Assembly (NCBI GenBank): GCA_003427395.1
Contig: BFEA01000913.1
Span: 1,407 to 38,900 of the forward strand
DNA: 37,494 bases
Direction of reading: 5' to 3'
Source: Chara braunii
Taxonomy: Eukaryota > Streptophyta > Charophyceae > Charales > Characeae
The position numbers were made by a program, and so were the translations under genes. The first letter of the stretch is position 1, and each line of letters starts with the position of its first letter. The notes below the pieces were generated by a model. The model had not been told where the DNA came from, made no database searches, and saw only the letters and a list, made by a program, of their open reading frames with translations. This document shows positions 10,101-18,185 of this stretch, one piece after another.

Positions 10101-13100
10101 CCATAGGCAGACCAAACATAAGATTGAGAACCTGCCTGGTTCGGTCCCTCCCAAGGGTCGAGTCTACAAGATGTCACCTGCTGAACTTGATGAGCTTAGA
10201 AAACAGTTAGAGATGCTGACCAGCAAAGGCTGGATCCGGCCCAGCACATCTGAGTTTGGGGCACCAGTCCTCTTTGTTGCAAAAGGGAATGCTGAGTTCG
10301 GGGTGTTTGTGGACTATAGAGGTCTCAACAAAATCACGAGGAAGTCTACAGAGCCCCTTCCTCACATTGATGATATGTTGGACATGGTGCAGGGGTGTAC
10401 CATCTTTAGCAAGATCGATCTCAAATCTGGTTATCACCAGATTGAGATGGTTGAAGACGATGTCCACAAGACAGCCTTCAAGACGAAGTATGGCACTTAC
10501 GAGTACCTGGTCATGCCATTTGGTCTTTGCAATGCCCCAGGCACATTCCAGACAGAGATGCATCGCATACTCATGCCTTACCTGGACCAATTCGTAGTTG
10601 TCTACCCGGATGATATCCTGGTATTCAGTCGATCTGCCCAGGAGCACGGGCAACATTTGGCTCTGGTCCTCCTGGCCTTACGTGATAACCAGTACAAGGT
10701 CAACATGGAGAAATCCTCTTTTGGGGTTCCCTCTGTGATCTATCTGGGGCACGCCATTTCTGGAGAGGGGTTGGCTCTTGAAGCAACGAAAGTTGTTGCA
10801 GTTCAGGACTGACCGCGACCTGCTAACATTCTTGGGGCTTGCTTCTTATTATAGGAAGTTCATTCATAACTTCTCTTCTATCGCAGCTCCCTTGACTGAT
10901 CTCACAAAGAAAGACACTTCCTTTCTTTGGACCTCAGAGTGTCAGGAGGCTTTCACACGTCTCAAGGAGACCTTGAGTCGTGCCTCTGTTTTGAAGTTAC
11001 CGGACCCTACATTACCTTTTGAGCTTACTACTGATGTTAGTCAGTATGGTGTAGGGGTGGTACTTCAACAGGATGATGGGAATGGTCTGCAGCCTATTGA
11101 ATACGTGAGCAAGAAGATCAAAACAAAGAAGCTGCAAGACTCTACCTATGAGAAAGAACTCTATGTTCTTGTGCCAGCGCTCAAGCATTGGAAGCACTTC
11201 CTCCTGGGCAGGCACTTCAAGATCTTCACAGATCACTCCACCCTGCAGTGGATAAAGTCCCAGGGAGAACTGAATGACAAGCTTGCTCGCTATATTTAGT
11301 TCATTGACATGTGACTTTGAACTGAAACACAAGAAGGGTTGCTACAATCGAGTAGCACACGCCCTTTCTTGTAGGTCTGACGCTCTCTTCTTGATCTCCT
11401 TCACTCACTCATTTGGAGATAAGACTCGTCAGACCATTGCCCGGTTGGTGCCCCGGGATGCGATTTTTGGGCCTATCGTGAGGAATCTCCGGGATGATCC
11501 TGCATCTGAACCAGGATATAGTCGGTTTCAGACCTGCTGTATACTTGCAGCAGAGGTGAGGAACGCCTGTGCATTCCCCAAGACCACAAGCTGAGAACAC
11601 TCCTGATGTCAGAGTGTCATGACGCTCGTGGTCACTTTGAAGCCCTCAAATCGTATGCAGCGCTGTCGCAGCGCTTCTTCTGGAAGGAGATAAGGAGTGA
11701 CATGTTGCGCTATGTGGAAACTTGTGAGTTATGCCAAAGGAATAAGGTGGTACGCGGACCTCCCTTTGGCCTACTCAAACCACTACCTATCCCTGATGCT
11801 CCTGCACAGTCAATGTCTATTGATTTTACTGACTTGGGTATGACTACTCCTCGTGGGATGTATCAGGTCATGGTATGTGTAGATCGGTTCTCCAAATACG
11901 CCGAGTTCATCCCCTTGCCAGCTGAAGCTCGCGTCCCAGCCGTTCAGGCGGCATTTGCTGACAGGTGGGTCACACATCATGGACCACCCACCTCTATAGT
12001 CAGTGATCGAGATCCTCGTTTTTGCAGCAATGAATGGCAATCCTACTGCAGGGATTACCTTCATTCCAGACTGGATATGACATTTAGACGTCATCCTGAA
12101 GCCAATGGGCAGGCTAAAGTGCTGAACCAGATTTTGTTCCAGCTGCTGTGTCCTGTGATCAGTCCAGACCAACAGGACTGGGATCTCCATTTGAGTCGTG
12201 CACAACTTGTGTATAACACGTCTGTACACTCCTCCACATGCTTTACACCCCTATCGGTTGCACTGGGGTCGTGAGCCACGACCGCCTCTCGATGACATCA
12301 TCGATAAGGCTACCTCTACATTGACACCTGGAACTGCGGAGTTCACCAGGCGTTACCGTGTGGACATAGAGCGCGCCCGTGCCAACCTGCTGAAAGCTCA
12401 AAAGGCTATGATTCAGCAGGCTAACAGACACAGATGTCCTTCTACTATTAGCACAGGTGACTGGGTGTGGGTACCCAGTTCTGAGATGTCACGAGCGGAG
12501 GACATTTCGCCTAAGCTGTTGCCACGATATCCATGATAGGTCTTAGATACAGTGGGAGCTGATCCATTTGGACCATCCTATACAGTGGATGTCCCTTTGC
12601 ATCTACAAACCTACCCTGTCTTTCATGCATCTAAGTTGTTGCCCTTCACATCAGCTGATGCATTTCCAGATTCGGTCCCCCTATTCCTGGCAAGGGATAT
12701 GAGGTGGAATCTGTGGAGGATGAGGCAGGTACAGGTCCAGATAAGGAGTACCTTGTGAAGTTCTTATACCAGCTGCATACTGAAGATCGCTGGTTTACTC
12801 GCAAGGAACTTTTGAAGACCGCAAAGTCTGTTGTCCTCAAATATGAGGCAGCACAGAAGGGAGAATCCCTTCGACGCTCTGCACGCCTACGCCCCTAGCT
12901 CGGAGGTCCTCGCTCCGGGGGAGGGTAGGTCTGCAATGACTTGCTGGTTTCTGGTCGTCTGTAACCTCTCTCTGTCGAGGCTGTACCATAGGTAGGATAG
13001 ATTTGTAATTTTGTTTGGCTGAGGGCTAACTGAGTGACCTGCCTGTAAGGAAATTTGTGAGGGACATATCTGTAGATACGGGAAAATACAGGCCCGTACT

Positions 13101-14358
13101 AACTGAATTTCCTACTGGTACCCTAACTGCGAATAGCAGGCCCGGGCGACCCCTAGGACAGACAGGCCCTAAAGGCCTATACTGTTAGACGGTCCTATAG
13201 CCTATAGCCGGGTAAGGTAGAGGCTGAGAGGCCGAAACTGAATCGGTACCGGTCGGTCAGTCAGTCCGGTCTAGGTCGAGTCTAGGCTAGTCTAGTCTAT
13301 AGATAGGATGGGTACGTCGGTTCAGGGCTTTCGGCAGCTGGTACCGAGTACATTGCTGCTGCATTACGCGTGAACCGGAAGTGGTGACGGCTCAGCCTTG
13401 TGGGAGACAGCCAGACCTTCGGAGCGCCGGCCATAGCTGGGACCTGCGCTGTACTATGTCAGCACGTGGGGCTGAACAGAGGTCTGGGCTATTGAGGTCT
13501 GCTGGAGGCGAGAGAAGTTGGTGCCCTGCTGGACCCTCCTCCGGAGTGGGGTTCCAGGGTAGTGGCGCTGCAGCCATAGCTGCAGCTTCGTTCTCAGAGG
13601 TCATCTTGTCAGGAGTGGTGGCGCTGCTGCAGACTTCCACCCGGGAAGTCTTTCGACACTTCGTCATCATCAGATACTGTGGCGCTGGTCTTCTTCTCCA
13701 TCCTCTGAGTGGCGTTTGGTCTCAGAGACCTGTTTCAGGGTGGCGCTTGCCTGTGGAAGCTGTATTTAGTTGGCGCTTGATGTTTCAGGGACTCAGGGGT
13801 AGTGATAGTGGTTCATCAGGGTTGGGGAGTGAAGTGCTGCTCATCTCTGAGCAGCGCATCATGGTTCTGAAGTTATTCTGACAATTCGAGACTCTGAGTA
13901 TAATAAACAGTGTTGATACTGGGTTTGGACTATCATCGTTTCATTGTTTCCTGGATGTGATCTACTCGGCTTTTCTTTATGACTGGTTGTGAGGATTGAG
14001 TGCAGTGAATTGCACTTTCTGTGTACCCTGTCATATCGCATGGTCAAGTCTTCCGCTGTGTTTATCTCTCCCTGTGTGGTGTGATACTCCTATCATCTCC
14101 CCTTCCTTCTGTGTATGTATGGGCATAGCTGGAAGTCTATGTGAGTGAGTGTTGGTCTTCAGACAACAGACGGCCAGAATCATAACAAGCATTAGAGAAC
14201 TAGAGTACTTTCTGAATTTGGCAGGGTAACTATGTAAGTTTCTGTCGAGTGCTCGGGTCCCATGAGGTCCTGTTAAAAGCTAACACTGGGTAATGCTCCC
14301 AGAACCCGGTTGAATTGTGAGGTCCCCGGCCTCAAGTTTGAATTGGTAATTGATCAAC

Positions 14359-14417
<59 letters not shown>

Positions 14418-15272
14418 GAACTTTCCAAGATTTGTCGACATGTTTTTTGTTTTTTTTCTTAATACGCGCATTTTATTTATCTCAGTTGTTTTTTCATCAA
14501 ATCGCAATTACGGATAACAGGAATCGAACCCATATCCCCCTGCTTGGAAGGCAGGCAATTTACCTTTATTGAAGTTTATTCTATATGCCCTATTTATTTT
14601 TATTTTTTATTTTTTTTGTATATCCCCTATTTACATACGGAACTTTGAAACTTCAATAATATTGGGAAAGAATTCGGGAAAATGTGCCTTACAAACGTCC
14701 AAAAACTTCAATCCCTAAACCTTAAACAAAAAATGCAATGCTGTACCAACTGATCTAGGGTCGTTGGTATGCGGTAGGAGTTGTAGTCGAGAGCGGAAAA
14801 AAAAAAAAAGAAAAAAAAAAAAAGAAAAAAAAAAAAGAGAGAGAGAGAGAGAGAGGGGGGATCAGAGCTAGCTAGCATGGGGTTGATTGCTCTTGTTGTT
14901 GGCATTTTGACAGGTGCTGCTGCTGGACAACAATTCGCTCACATCGGTACCATCAGAGGTGCTTCAGGGATGTGCTGAGTTGTGCACGCTGCTACTTCAT
15001 GGGAACCCTCTAACAGTTGAAGAACTGCGTCAGGTACACTTTGGCCTCTATTAAGTAAGACTCCAGAAAATCAATGAAGTTGTGTAGGGAGCCTAGACTT
15101 CAAAGTTCAGGTCAACATCACATGTCACCACGAGTCACAATTCAGCGCACAAGAGAACTCCTCCTCCTCCTCCTCCTCCTCCTCGTTGTTGTTGTTGCTG
15201 TGGTGGTGGTGGTGGTGGTGGTGGTGGATGTGGTTGTTGTTGTTGTTGTTGTTGCTGTGGTGGTGGTGGTGG

Positions 15273-15312
<40 letters not shown>

Positions 15313-16430
15313 CGTCGTCGTCGTCGTCGTCGTTGTCGTTCAAAGAAGAAGTGCTTTGTTGTGGTTGTCGTTGTTGTGGCTGTTGTTGTTGTGGTCAATG
15401 TTGCTGTGGATATCCCCAAGATCAATGGCCCAGCTAGTCAGATCAACTGGGACAGGCCGGAGACGCTAGCACGATACCTCACCCACCCCCTCAATTCCAC
15501 AAAATGTTCAATGTGAAGAAGAAGAAGAAGAAGAAGAAGAAGAAAGCTCGTCACGATTCTGATTCTGATTCTGATCCTGATTGCATTTATGTTCCATGAA
15601 AAAAAAGGGGAAAAAAAAAAGAAGGAAAACTCGTCACGATTGTGATTGTGATTGTGATTTCGATTTCGATTATGATTTGACTCTTGGCACAACCGTAACG
15701 TTTGTTGATACACTCATTGCAATAGAGACCTGAGTTGGAAATCCAGTTGCGACCCCCCCCCCTCACATGAACAGTCATTAACAGAATGAAGTTCACTAAA
15801 ATAATTCTGAATTACCTGGGGTGACTTAGTAATCTAATGATGATATCTCAAGGCCGTCGTTACCTTTTCTTTTTCGGGGGGCAAAAAAAAAAAAAAAGAA
15901 CTTGCAAAATTCAAATTGTTTGTCAAGTAATATTGGGAGTGCGGATGCGCGTGGTCGCTCTAGCGTCCAAAGACTCTAAACTTAAAATTCTAGTGTTACA
16001 ACCACCCTTCCCTTGTTCATTACTCTTTTGTTTTCCTTTTTTCAGTTATCAAATGTGGTTGCGTTCATTCTGAGCCAGGATCAAACTCTGTTTTTTTTTA
16101 TTATGGCTTAATTTCTGGAATGTAGGATTTAAATTTTGAACCTACAACGATGAGTTTACCAGCTCCAGTCAATCCAATCTTTTTTTTTTTTTTTTTTTTT
16201 AATCCAATCCTAGTTAGTCAGCTAGTTGAATTACCTAATGGAACATAACAAGGTTGTTTTGTTATAATAAGTTTATAACAAAGTTTATATCCCTTCGTCA
16301 GGTGGAGGGTTGGCAGGCGTTTGACGAAAGGCGGAAGGCAAAGTACGGAAAGCAACTCCAGTTTGGAGTGATGGGTTCAACAAGTGGTTTTGACGAAGGA
16401 GCTGATGCTGAACGATGGAGTCGATTCTAA
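2416..16430 (+). CDS. LRRC40-like leucine-rich-repeat protein, last three exons
   Basis: Three exons, all phase 0: 2416-2481, 14914-15033 and 16302-16430 (stop TAA). Each follows an AG acceptor (TTTTTGGGCAG, CATTTTGACAG, CCTTCGTCAG), and the first two precede GT donors (GTGGGG, GTACAC). Joined they give 104 residues: one LRR ending in SFGKLVKLK, then a second LRR containing LLLDNNSLTSVPSEV, then a charged tail beginning VEGWQAFDERRKAKYGKQL and containing GFDEGAD. This order, the last LRRs followed by EGW-x-FDERR and a GFDEGAD-like end, is what I recall for the C-terminus of plant LRRC40-type cytosolic LRR proteins. The family's role is probably a protein-interaction scaffold; no enzyme activity is expected. 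Upstream exons lie outside the window or were not recognised. The 12.4-kb intron 1 contains a complete gypsy element in sense orientation. The reading frame shows no damage. Confidence 0.82.
2599..2705 (-). pseudogene. U6 snRNA-derived copy 1
   Basis: The minus strand follows U6 snRNA from end to end: GTCC start, CGACATCC, AACCATACAGAG, CCCAGCGCAAG, ATGACACAC and a 3' AGAAATGGTCC. Identity to plant-type U6 is roughly 75-80% by eye, with a change in the invariant ACAGAGA neighbourhood (an insertion after ACAGAGA). No U6-type promoter element is visible upstream. The 3' flank on this strand is T-rich rather than A-rich, unlike copies 2 and 3. Confidence 0.8.
2782..3077. mobile_element. short TIR transposon copy 1, 8-bp target duplication
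   Basis: A 296-bp element bounded by perfect 12-bp inverted repeats CTAGGCTACCAG (2782-2793) and CTGGTAGCCTAG (3066-3077). It is flanked by the exact duplication GTTCCAAG at 2774-2781 and 3078-3085. Inside are a GC-rich arm (CCGGGCCGCCCGGG), an A-run (2851-2881), a middle segment containing CTATGTTATGCAG and CTCAGGGTCACAT, a T-rich (TTTA)n tract and a second GC-rich arm. There is no transposase. The 8-bp TSD suggests a non-autonomous hAT-like element, although the termini are not a classic hAT sequence. Confidence 0.85.
3194..3304. repeat. dispersed ~110-bp repeat, copy 1
   Basis: Shares AGCACTTTC, TCTGACTGCAA, TATGG, ACGTCCAGAG and TGTAGAAAAA in the same order with 17219-17325. Identity is about 75% by eye. 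I do not recognise the source; a structural RNA or a SINE fragment is possible. Confidence 0.65.
3375..3507 (-). pseudogene. U6 snRNA retrocopy 2 with A-tail
   Basis: The minus strand from 3507 reads GTCCTTCGTGACATC, AAAATTGGAATGATACAGAG, GCGCAAGGACGACACACATAA and ends in AAAATGGTCGAAATT. A 9-nt linker and then 23 A (T-run 3375-3397 on +) follow. A U6 body with a 3' A-tail and no pol III promoter context is the signature of a LINE-mobilised snRNA retropseudogene. The ACAGAG box is kept but disrupted just downstream. Confidence 0.88.
3567..3852. mobile_element. short TIR transposon copy 2, 8-bp target duplication
   Basis: A 286-bp relative of the element at 2782. The left end is CTAGGCTACCAG (3567-3578) and the right end GTGGTAGCCTGG (3841-3852). 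The flanks are CTTGCAGT (3559-3566) and CTTGCGGT (3853-3860), a 7/8 target duplication. The internal order is the same: GC arm, A-run (about 3638-3653), CTATGTTATGCTG, CTCAGGGTCGCAT, T-rich tract, GC arm. It is also directly next to a U6 retrocopy, as is copy 1. Confidence 0.83.
3861..4850. other. intronic DNA with a 61-bp poly-T tract
   Basis: Contains a T-run of about 22 at 4025-4042, a T-run of about 61 at 4134-4194, a CTC run near 3966-3985 and otherwise unremarkable sequence up to the gypsy-1 LTR. Open frames here match nothing known to me. They are not needed to join the flanking LRR exons. Confidence 0.6.
4851..6101 (+). repeat. gypsy-1 5' LTR
   Basis: Starts TGCAATGACTTG and ends GAATCATAACA. 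It matches 12932-14187 over its full length with scattered substitutions. TATAATAAA at 5813-5821 could serve as the promoter TATA box or as a poly-A signal. The 129-aa open frame inside it also exists in the 3' LTR, but I do not regard it as a gene. Confidence 0.93.
6104..6115 (+). promoter_or_regulatory. gypsy-1 primer-binding site (initiator tRNA-Met type)
   Basis: TGGTATCGGAGC lies two bases after the 5' LTR. The usual plant Met-i PBS is TGGTATCAGAGC, so there is one mismatch. Confidence 0.85.
6116..7735 (+). other. gypsy-1 leader between PBS and gag
   Basis: About 1.6 kb without a supported gene. It contains a 73-bp tandem duplication (6309-6381 and 6382 to about 6452), each copy with GTGATTGGTGCT, CTCTGAGAGGCTATTTTTAG and GATTCACCTAGACACT. 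Long leaders are common in large plant gypsy elements and may carry packaging or translation signals. Confidence 0.75.
7736..9288 (+). pseudogene. gypsy-1 gag (frameshifted, stops)
   Basis: I start at the ATG at 7736 (MSGSDKGEVFEQK); the frame is open upstream but only from a GTG. Residues about 23-65 are a charged helix (QEEKIHQQAQAVESLKAELK) likely to form a coiled coil. Residues about 140-185 are Pro/Ser/Gln-rich. From about residue 195 (PMFSGEDPKVDVADWV) the sequence resembles a retrotransposon capsid domain. At the T-run near 8563-8572 the frame shifts and the protein continues from FLCLGHKKFDGSLSKL to a basic segment. An in-frame TAG (9019-9021) and a TGA near 9145 precede a zinc-knuckle-like CLRCEGDHFLKDC at about 9202-9240. 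That knuckle is one residue shorter than the normal CX2CX4HX4C. Not functional as it stands. Confidence 0.85.
9289..10011 (+). pseudogene. gypsy-1 protease region (broken, DYGA active site)
   Basis: After a frame change at the A-run near 9281 the frame runs through an acidic linker (SDEGESSHS, DETWEEDDAKC) to a TAA at 9525-9527. It then continues to LLDYGATRNFF at about 9575-9607. The retropepsin motif is normally D-[ST]-G-A; here the second residue is Tyr, and the frame shifts at the T-run directly after. The rest of the domain reads from ISPKAVSKPHLDQRVV to YVK and ends in an in-frame TAG at 10009-10011. The final segment (NVPFDLIFSMSWLGVTNPRI) matches the usual 'D-ILGM-WL---P-IDW' region of gypsy proteases. 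Confidence 0.8.
10012..10812 (+). pseudogene. gypsy-1 reverse transcriptase (YPDD active site)
   Basis: The domain is complete in sequence order: KGRVYKMSPAELDELRKQ, GWIRPSTSEFGAPVLFV, VDYRGLNKIT, FSKIDLKSGYHQI, TAFKTKYGTYEYLVMPFGL, then VVYPDDILVFSR at about 10597-10632 and the thumb-proximal YLGHAIS. The catalytic Y-x-DD box is YPDD, where gypsy elements have YLDD or YIDD. Both aspartates are present, but proline in the turn should be harmful. 'VAKGNAEFGVFVDYRG' also replaces the usual 'KK-DGS-RMCVDYR'. The frame ends in TGA at 10810-10812 and resumes in another frame within RNase H. Confidence 0.9.
10790..11400 (+). pseudogene. gypsy-1 RNase H (two frameshifts)
   Basis: Reads LLTFLGLASYYRKFIHNFS, then PLTDLTKKD and FELTTDVSQYGVGVVLQQ (first catalytic Asp), STYEKELYVLVPALKHWKHF (Glu), FTDHSTLQWI (Asp) and ends ARYI with TAG at 11297-11299. 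The domain resumes in another frame as DFELKHKKGCYNRVAHALSC. The usual VADALSRR box is VAHALSCR, so the final metal-binding Asp has become His. The domain is dead at protein level. Confidence 0.85.
11595..12536 (+). pseudogene. gypsy-1 integrase
   Basis: The zinc-binding HHCC domain is intact (ECHDARGHF, then CELCQRNK). The catalytic triad is visible as SIDFTDLG (Asp), SIVSDRDPRF (Asp) and HPEANGQ (Glu). Integrase is the best preserved domain of the element. The frame breaks near 12270 (ALGS, TGA) and resumes as HWGREPRPPLDDI through ERARANLLKAQKAM to LLPRYP, where a TGA (12534-12536) interrupts the GPY/F-like module. Confidence 0.87.
12537..12898 (+). pseudogene. gypsy-1 integrase C-terminus with chromodomain-like tail
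   Basis: After the TGA the original frame gives VGADPFGPSYTVDVPLHLQT and TYPVFHASKLLPF, the usual integrase C-terminal 'YPVFHVS-L' module. A further frame change leads to YLVKFLYQLHTEDRWFTRKE and KTAKSVVLKYEAAQ, ending in TAG at 12896-12898. The EYLVKF...W-T-x-E-L pattern resembles the chromodomain of chromoviral integrases, which directs insertion. I call it chromodomain-like, not certain. Confidence 0.7.
12916..12931 (+). promoter_or_regulatory. gypsy-1 polypurine tract
   Basis: A CGGGGGAGGGTAGGT-type purine-rich stretch immediately precedes the 3' LTR start at 12932. It would prime plus-strand DNA synthesis in an active copy. Confidence 0.6.
12932..14187 (+). repeat. gypsy-1 3' LTR
   Basis: A full-length match to 4851-6101, starting TGCAATGACTTG and ending GAATCATAACA. 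TATAATAAA lies at 13899-13907. It is 5 bp longer than the 5' LTR through small indels. Followed by AGCA, the target duplication. Confidence 0.93.
14192..14509. other. intronic DNA, possible SINE with A-tail
   Basis: About 170 bp ending CAAGTTTGAATTGG (a weak B-box resemblance) and then a long A tract (14363-14392 and 14396-14417). This could be a decayed SINE, but I could not find a matching A box. Confidence 0.3.
14510..14567 (-). pseudogene. organelle-type tRNA-Gly(UCC) fragment
   Basis: The minus strand has a perfect anticodon stem-loop CCTGC-CTTCCAA-GCAGG (anticodon UCC) and a T-arm with TTCGATT loop. The 3' acceptor strand TTATCCGT has no pairing 5' strand, because the acceptor and most of the D arm are missing. 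The A/T-rich style fits a mitochondrial or plastid tRNA inserted in the nucleus. No CCA is encoded. Confidence 0.65.
14712..14765 (-). repeat. tRNA-like fragment (A-box region)
   Basis: The minus strand reads CCTAGATCAGTTGGTACAGC, close to a tRNA D-arm/A-box (TRGCNNAGYNGG). No credible anticodon or T-arm follows. It is either a decayed SINE head or another organelle tRNA scrap. Confidence 0.35.
14914..15033 (+). CDS. LRRC40-like exon 2 of 3 in window, 40 codons
   Basis: Exon between CATTTTGACAG and GTACAC. It encodes VLLLDNNSLTSVPSEVLQG, then CAELCTLLLHGNPLTVEELR and a final Gln. This is one LRR plus the LRR-capping stretch. A (GA)n tract and A-runs lie just upstream in the intron, so the acceptor sits close to low-complexity DNA. 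Confidence 0.82.
15158..15345. repeat. compound trinucleotide microsatellite
   Basis: CTC repeats turn into GTT, GTG and GTC blocks that alternate in register for nearly 190 bp. All are NTN or GTN triplets, so one frame is almost pure valine. Confidence 0.95.
16061..16089 (-). pseudogene. 29-nt piece of organelle/bacterial-type SSU rRNA 5' end
   Basis: The minus strand matches the universal 16S 5' start: AGAGTTTGATCCTGGCTCAG followed by AATGAACGC. The similarity ends exactly there on both sides. The match is too specific to be chance, but too short to decide mitochondrial, plastid or other origin. Confidence 0.75.
16128..16175 (-). repeat. tRNA 3'-half-like fragment
   Basis: The minus strand contains GAGCTGGTAAACTC followed by TTGTAGGTTCAAA, which looks like an anticodon arm plus T-arm start. 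The T-arm then breaks down (AATTTAAATCC). A T-run of about 22 follows at 16179-16200 on +. The isotype cannot be assigned safely. Confidence 0.35.
16302..16430 (+). CDS. LRRC40-like terminal exon, 42 codons plus stop
   Basis: Follows CCTTCGTCAG. Encodes VEGWQAFDERRKAKYGKQLQ, then FGVMGSTSGFDEGADAERWS, Arg-Phe and TAA. The EGW-FDERR...KQL-F-VMGS...FDEGAD pattern is the conserved tail I recall for plant LRRC40-type proteins, and it is the strongest evidence for the gene assignment. Confidence 0.85.
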   Translation: MEGWQAFDERRKAKYGKQLQFGVMGSTSGFDEGADAERWSRF

Positions 16431-16724
16431 GGTCAGCTGGGTTCGCCAGAGAGAAGGTAAAAAGCAATTGGAGATCAAGGAGTGTGGCAGTGATGGGGGG
16501 TCATCAAGCAAGTCTGTGATGGGTGAGTGAAGGGGTCTAGAACTGAAAGGGTTTTGCAGCTTTTGCTGCCAGGGCCATGCATTCCACGTCCACAGTGCAG
16601 CAAGTGTTGCTCATACAACAAGGTGAGAACATGCCTGAAAAGCCTCCGGCGTTTTCCACCTTTTTCAGTAATTAGACCCCTGAAGCTGTTCTGGGGAGAG
16701 AGAGAGAGAGAAAGCGAGAGAGAC

Positions 16725-16800
<76 letters not shown>

Positions 16801-16801
16801 N

Positions 16802-16868
<67 letters not shown>

Positions 16869-17218
16869 GCAAAACTGCTATAAAGCCACTTGTGGTGAAG
16901 TTCTAAGCCGTCCTCCCTTTTTCTCTGTGATGGTCGTCGATTGGAGCTATGCTAGTGGCATAGTTTGGGTGCGAGTTGCTGGATTTCTTTTATGCATTGT
17001 CTCACGAGTTCTTAATGCATCGTCTCACGGTTTCCTCTCATCGATCGACACACGTCCTGTGACATGGTTGTGTGACATGGTTGTGTGACATGTTGTGTCC
17101 AATCGCTTCCCTCTGCGTTGGAAATGTATCACAGTTAGAGAAGTTCCTTCAGCAAAACAGCCTTCCAAGTTGCACATCGGTTACTTTTTTCCTTCTTAGG
17201 GTATACTATAGTCACAAT
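16431..17218 (+). other. 3' flank of LRR gene with (AG)n microsatellite
   Basis: Likely contains the 3' UTR just after the stop. A (GA)n array runs about 16700-16865 with one N at 16801. A doubled GACATGGTTGTGT lies near 17060-17085. I see no clear AATAAA signal and no further gene. Confidence 0.7.
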
Positions 17219-17325
17219 AGCACTTTCCTAAATGTACCTGACTGCAATTATGGCCCAACCTGGATGCATCTGACTGCAATCACGTCCAGAGCTGTGTAGA
17301 AAAACTCCACATGCGACAATGCCCT
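17219..17325. repeat. dispersed ~110-bp repeat, copy 2
   Basis: The partner of 3194-3304 in the same orientation. Its right end stops two bases before the gypsy-2 LTR, so gypsy-2 seems to have inserted at or beside the repeat edge. Confidence 0.65.
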
Positions 17326-17327
17326 TA

Positions 17328-18185
17328 TGCAAGGAAGATGAGTGATAGCGAACTCCAACAATCAAACAGCATCATACATATGAGTCCAGATAGTCTTGAC
17401 CTCGAACCAAACGCAGAATTGCATCACGAGATACACCAAATAAGAACACACCAAGAGTTCATCATTGACAATGCTGAAGTAGTCCCATCATCATCAGCGA
17501 AGAACCAGAGTTGATATCCTATTGGCNCTCGGCGCCCAGACTANATGTGGCAGATCCTATCTAGCCTATACTACNAAGCAGAATGATGACATCAACNGNG
17601 TTCCCNAAGTACGAGCATACAGCGGACAATGCCGCACGCTTCCAGCACCAGGTATGTCTCTCGCAACACTCACAACCCCGATCCACACCACACAGATGCC
17701 ACTAGCACCCAAGGACCACCCTGCGTCACACCCAGCACACAGCGGAGCAGCTCGGCTATGGCTGCCCGCTACTTCCTGCTCGCCCGTGAGAGCGAGAGTG
17801 CCAGCCATCCAGCAAATAGCGCAGCAGTACTCGCGCAGCATGAAGCCAGCACCCGAATGCCAAATGAGGAGGCAGGCCCTTCCCTATATCGAAGTGGCCT
17901 GCCTGCGTCCAGTCCAGGAAGCTTCCAGTAGGCCCCGACAGCCTGAGGCCCAGTCACGAGGAAAGTAGGCCTTGGGCCTGAAGTGGTTGCATGTGCCCAA
18001 CTGCTTTCGGCCTGTGTTTGGCCAGGTACCCACATCCAGCCCAGGGCCTGCTTCACGTACATTCACACAGGCGGCCCAGGGCCTGGGTTCACTCAACCAA
18101 CTGGCGCTGCACAACTGCCTGAATTTCCCTGAGTTGCGTAGTGGCCAGAAAAGGGGCCCTGAGGGCCTCGTCGAGCCTGCTTTCA
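17328..18185 (-). repeat. gypsy-2 3' LTR
   Basis: Matches 25251-26031 base for base apart from scattered substitutions and Ns. In plus-strand terms it starts TGCAAGGAAGATGAG. The other edge is placed at CTTTCA (18185) because the minus strand then starts TGAAAG. The gap removes the comparison, so this edge is approximate, and I see no convincing polypurine tract beside it. Confidence 0.82.

Larger units (their letters stand above)
4851..14187 (+). mobile_element. gypsy-1: complete but inactivated Ty3/gypsy LTR retrotransposon
   Basis: A 9337-bp element with LTRs at 4851-6101 and 12932-14187, both TG...CA. Target duplication AGCA (4847-4850 and 14188-14191; AGCAT if the first T is counted in the duplication). 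The PBS matches initiator tRNA-Met and a purine tract precedes the 3' LTR. Domain order gag, protease, RT, RNase H, integrase, then a chromodomain-like tail gives Ty3/gypsy, probably the chromovirus branch. Every major domain is broken by a stop, frameshift or active-site change. LTR identity of roughly 95-97% by eye points to a moderately recent insertion. It lies in sense orientation inside intron 1 of the LRR gene. Confidence 0.93.
15034..16301 (+). other. LRR-gene intron 2, filled with simple repeats
   Basis: Holds CTC/GTT/GTG/GTC trinucleotide arrays (about 15158-15345, and a looser set to 15410), a (GAA)n run (about 15517-15545), GATTCT and GATTGT hexamer arrays (15555-15680), a C-run near 15752-15761, an A-run (15883-15897), an rRNA scrap and tRNA-like DNA. 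Long Val, Asn or His homopolymer frames across the arrays are not genes. Confidence 0.85.

Noticed and set aside
15158-15410. Regular repeats that might suggest a CRISPR-like array or Val-, Asn- or His-rich proteins
   Set aside because: They are plain trinucleotide microsatellites with no spacers, and the open frames are translations of the repeat in all six frames.
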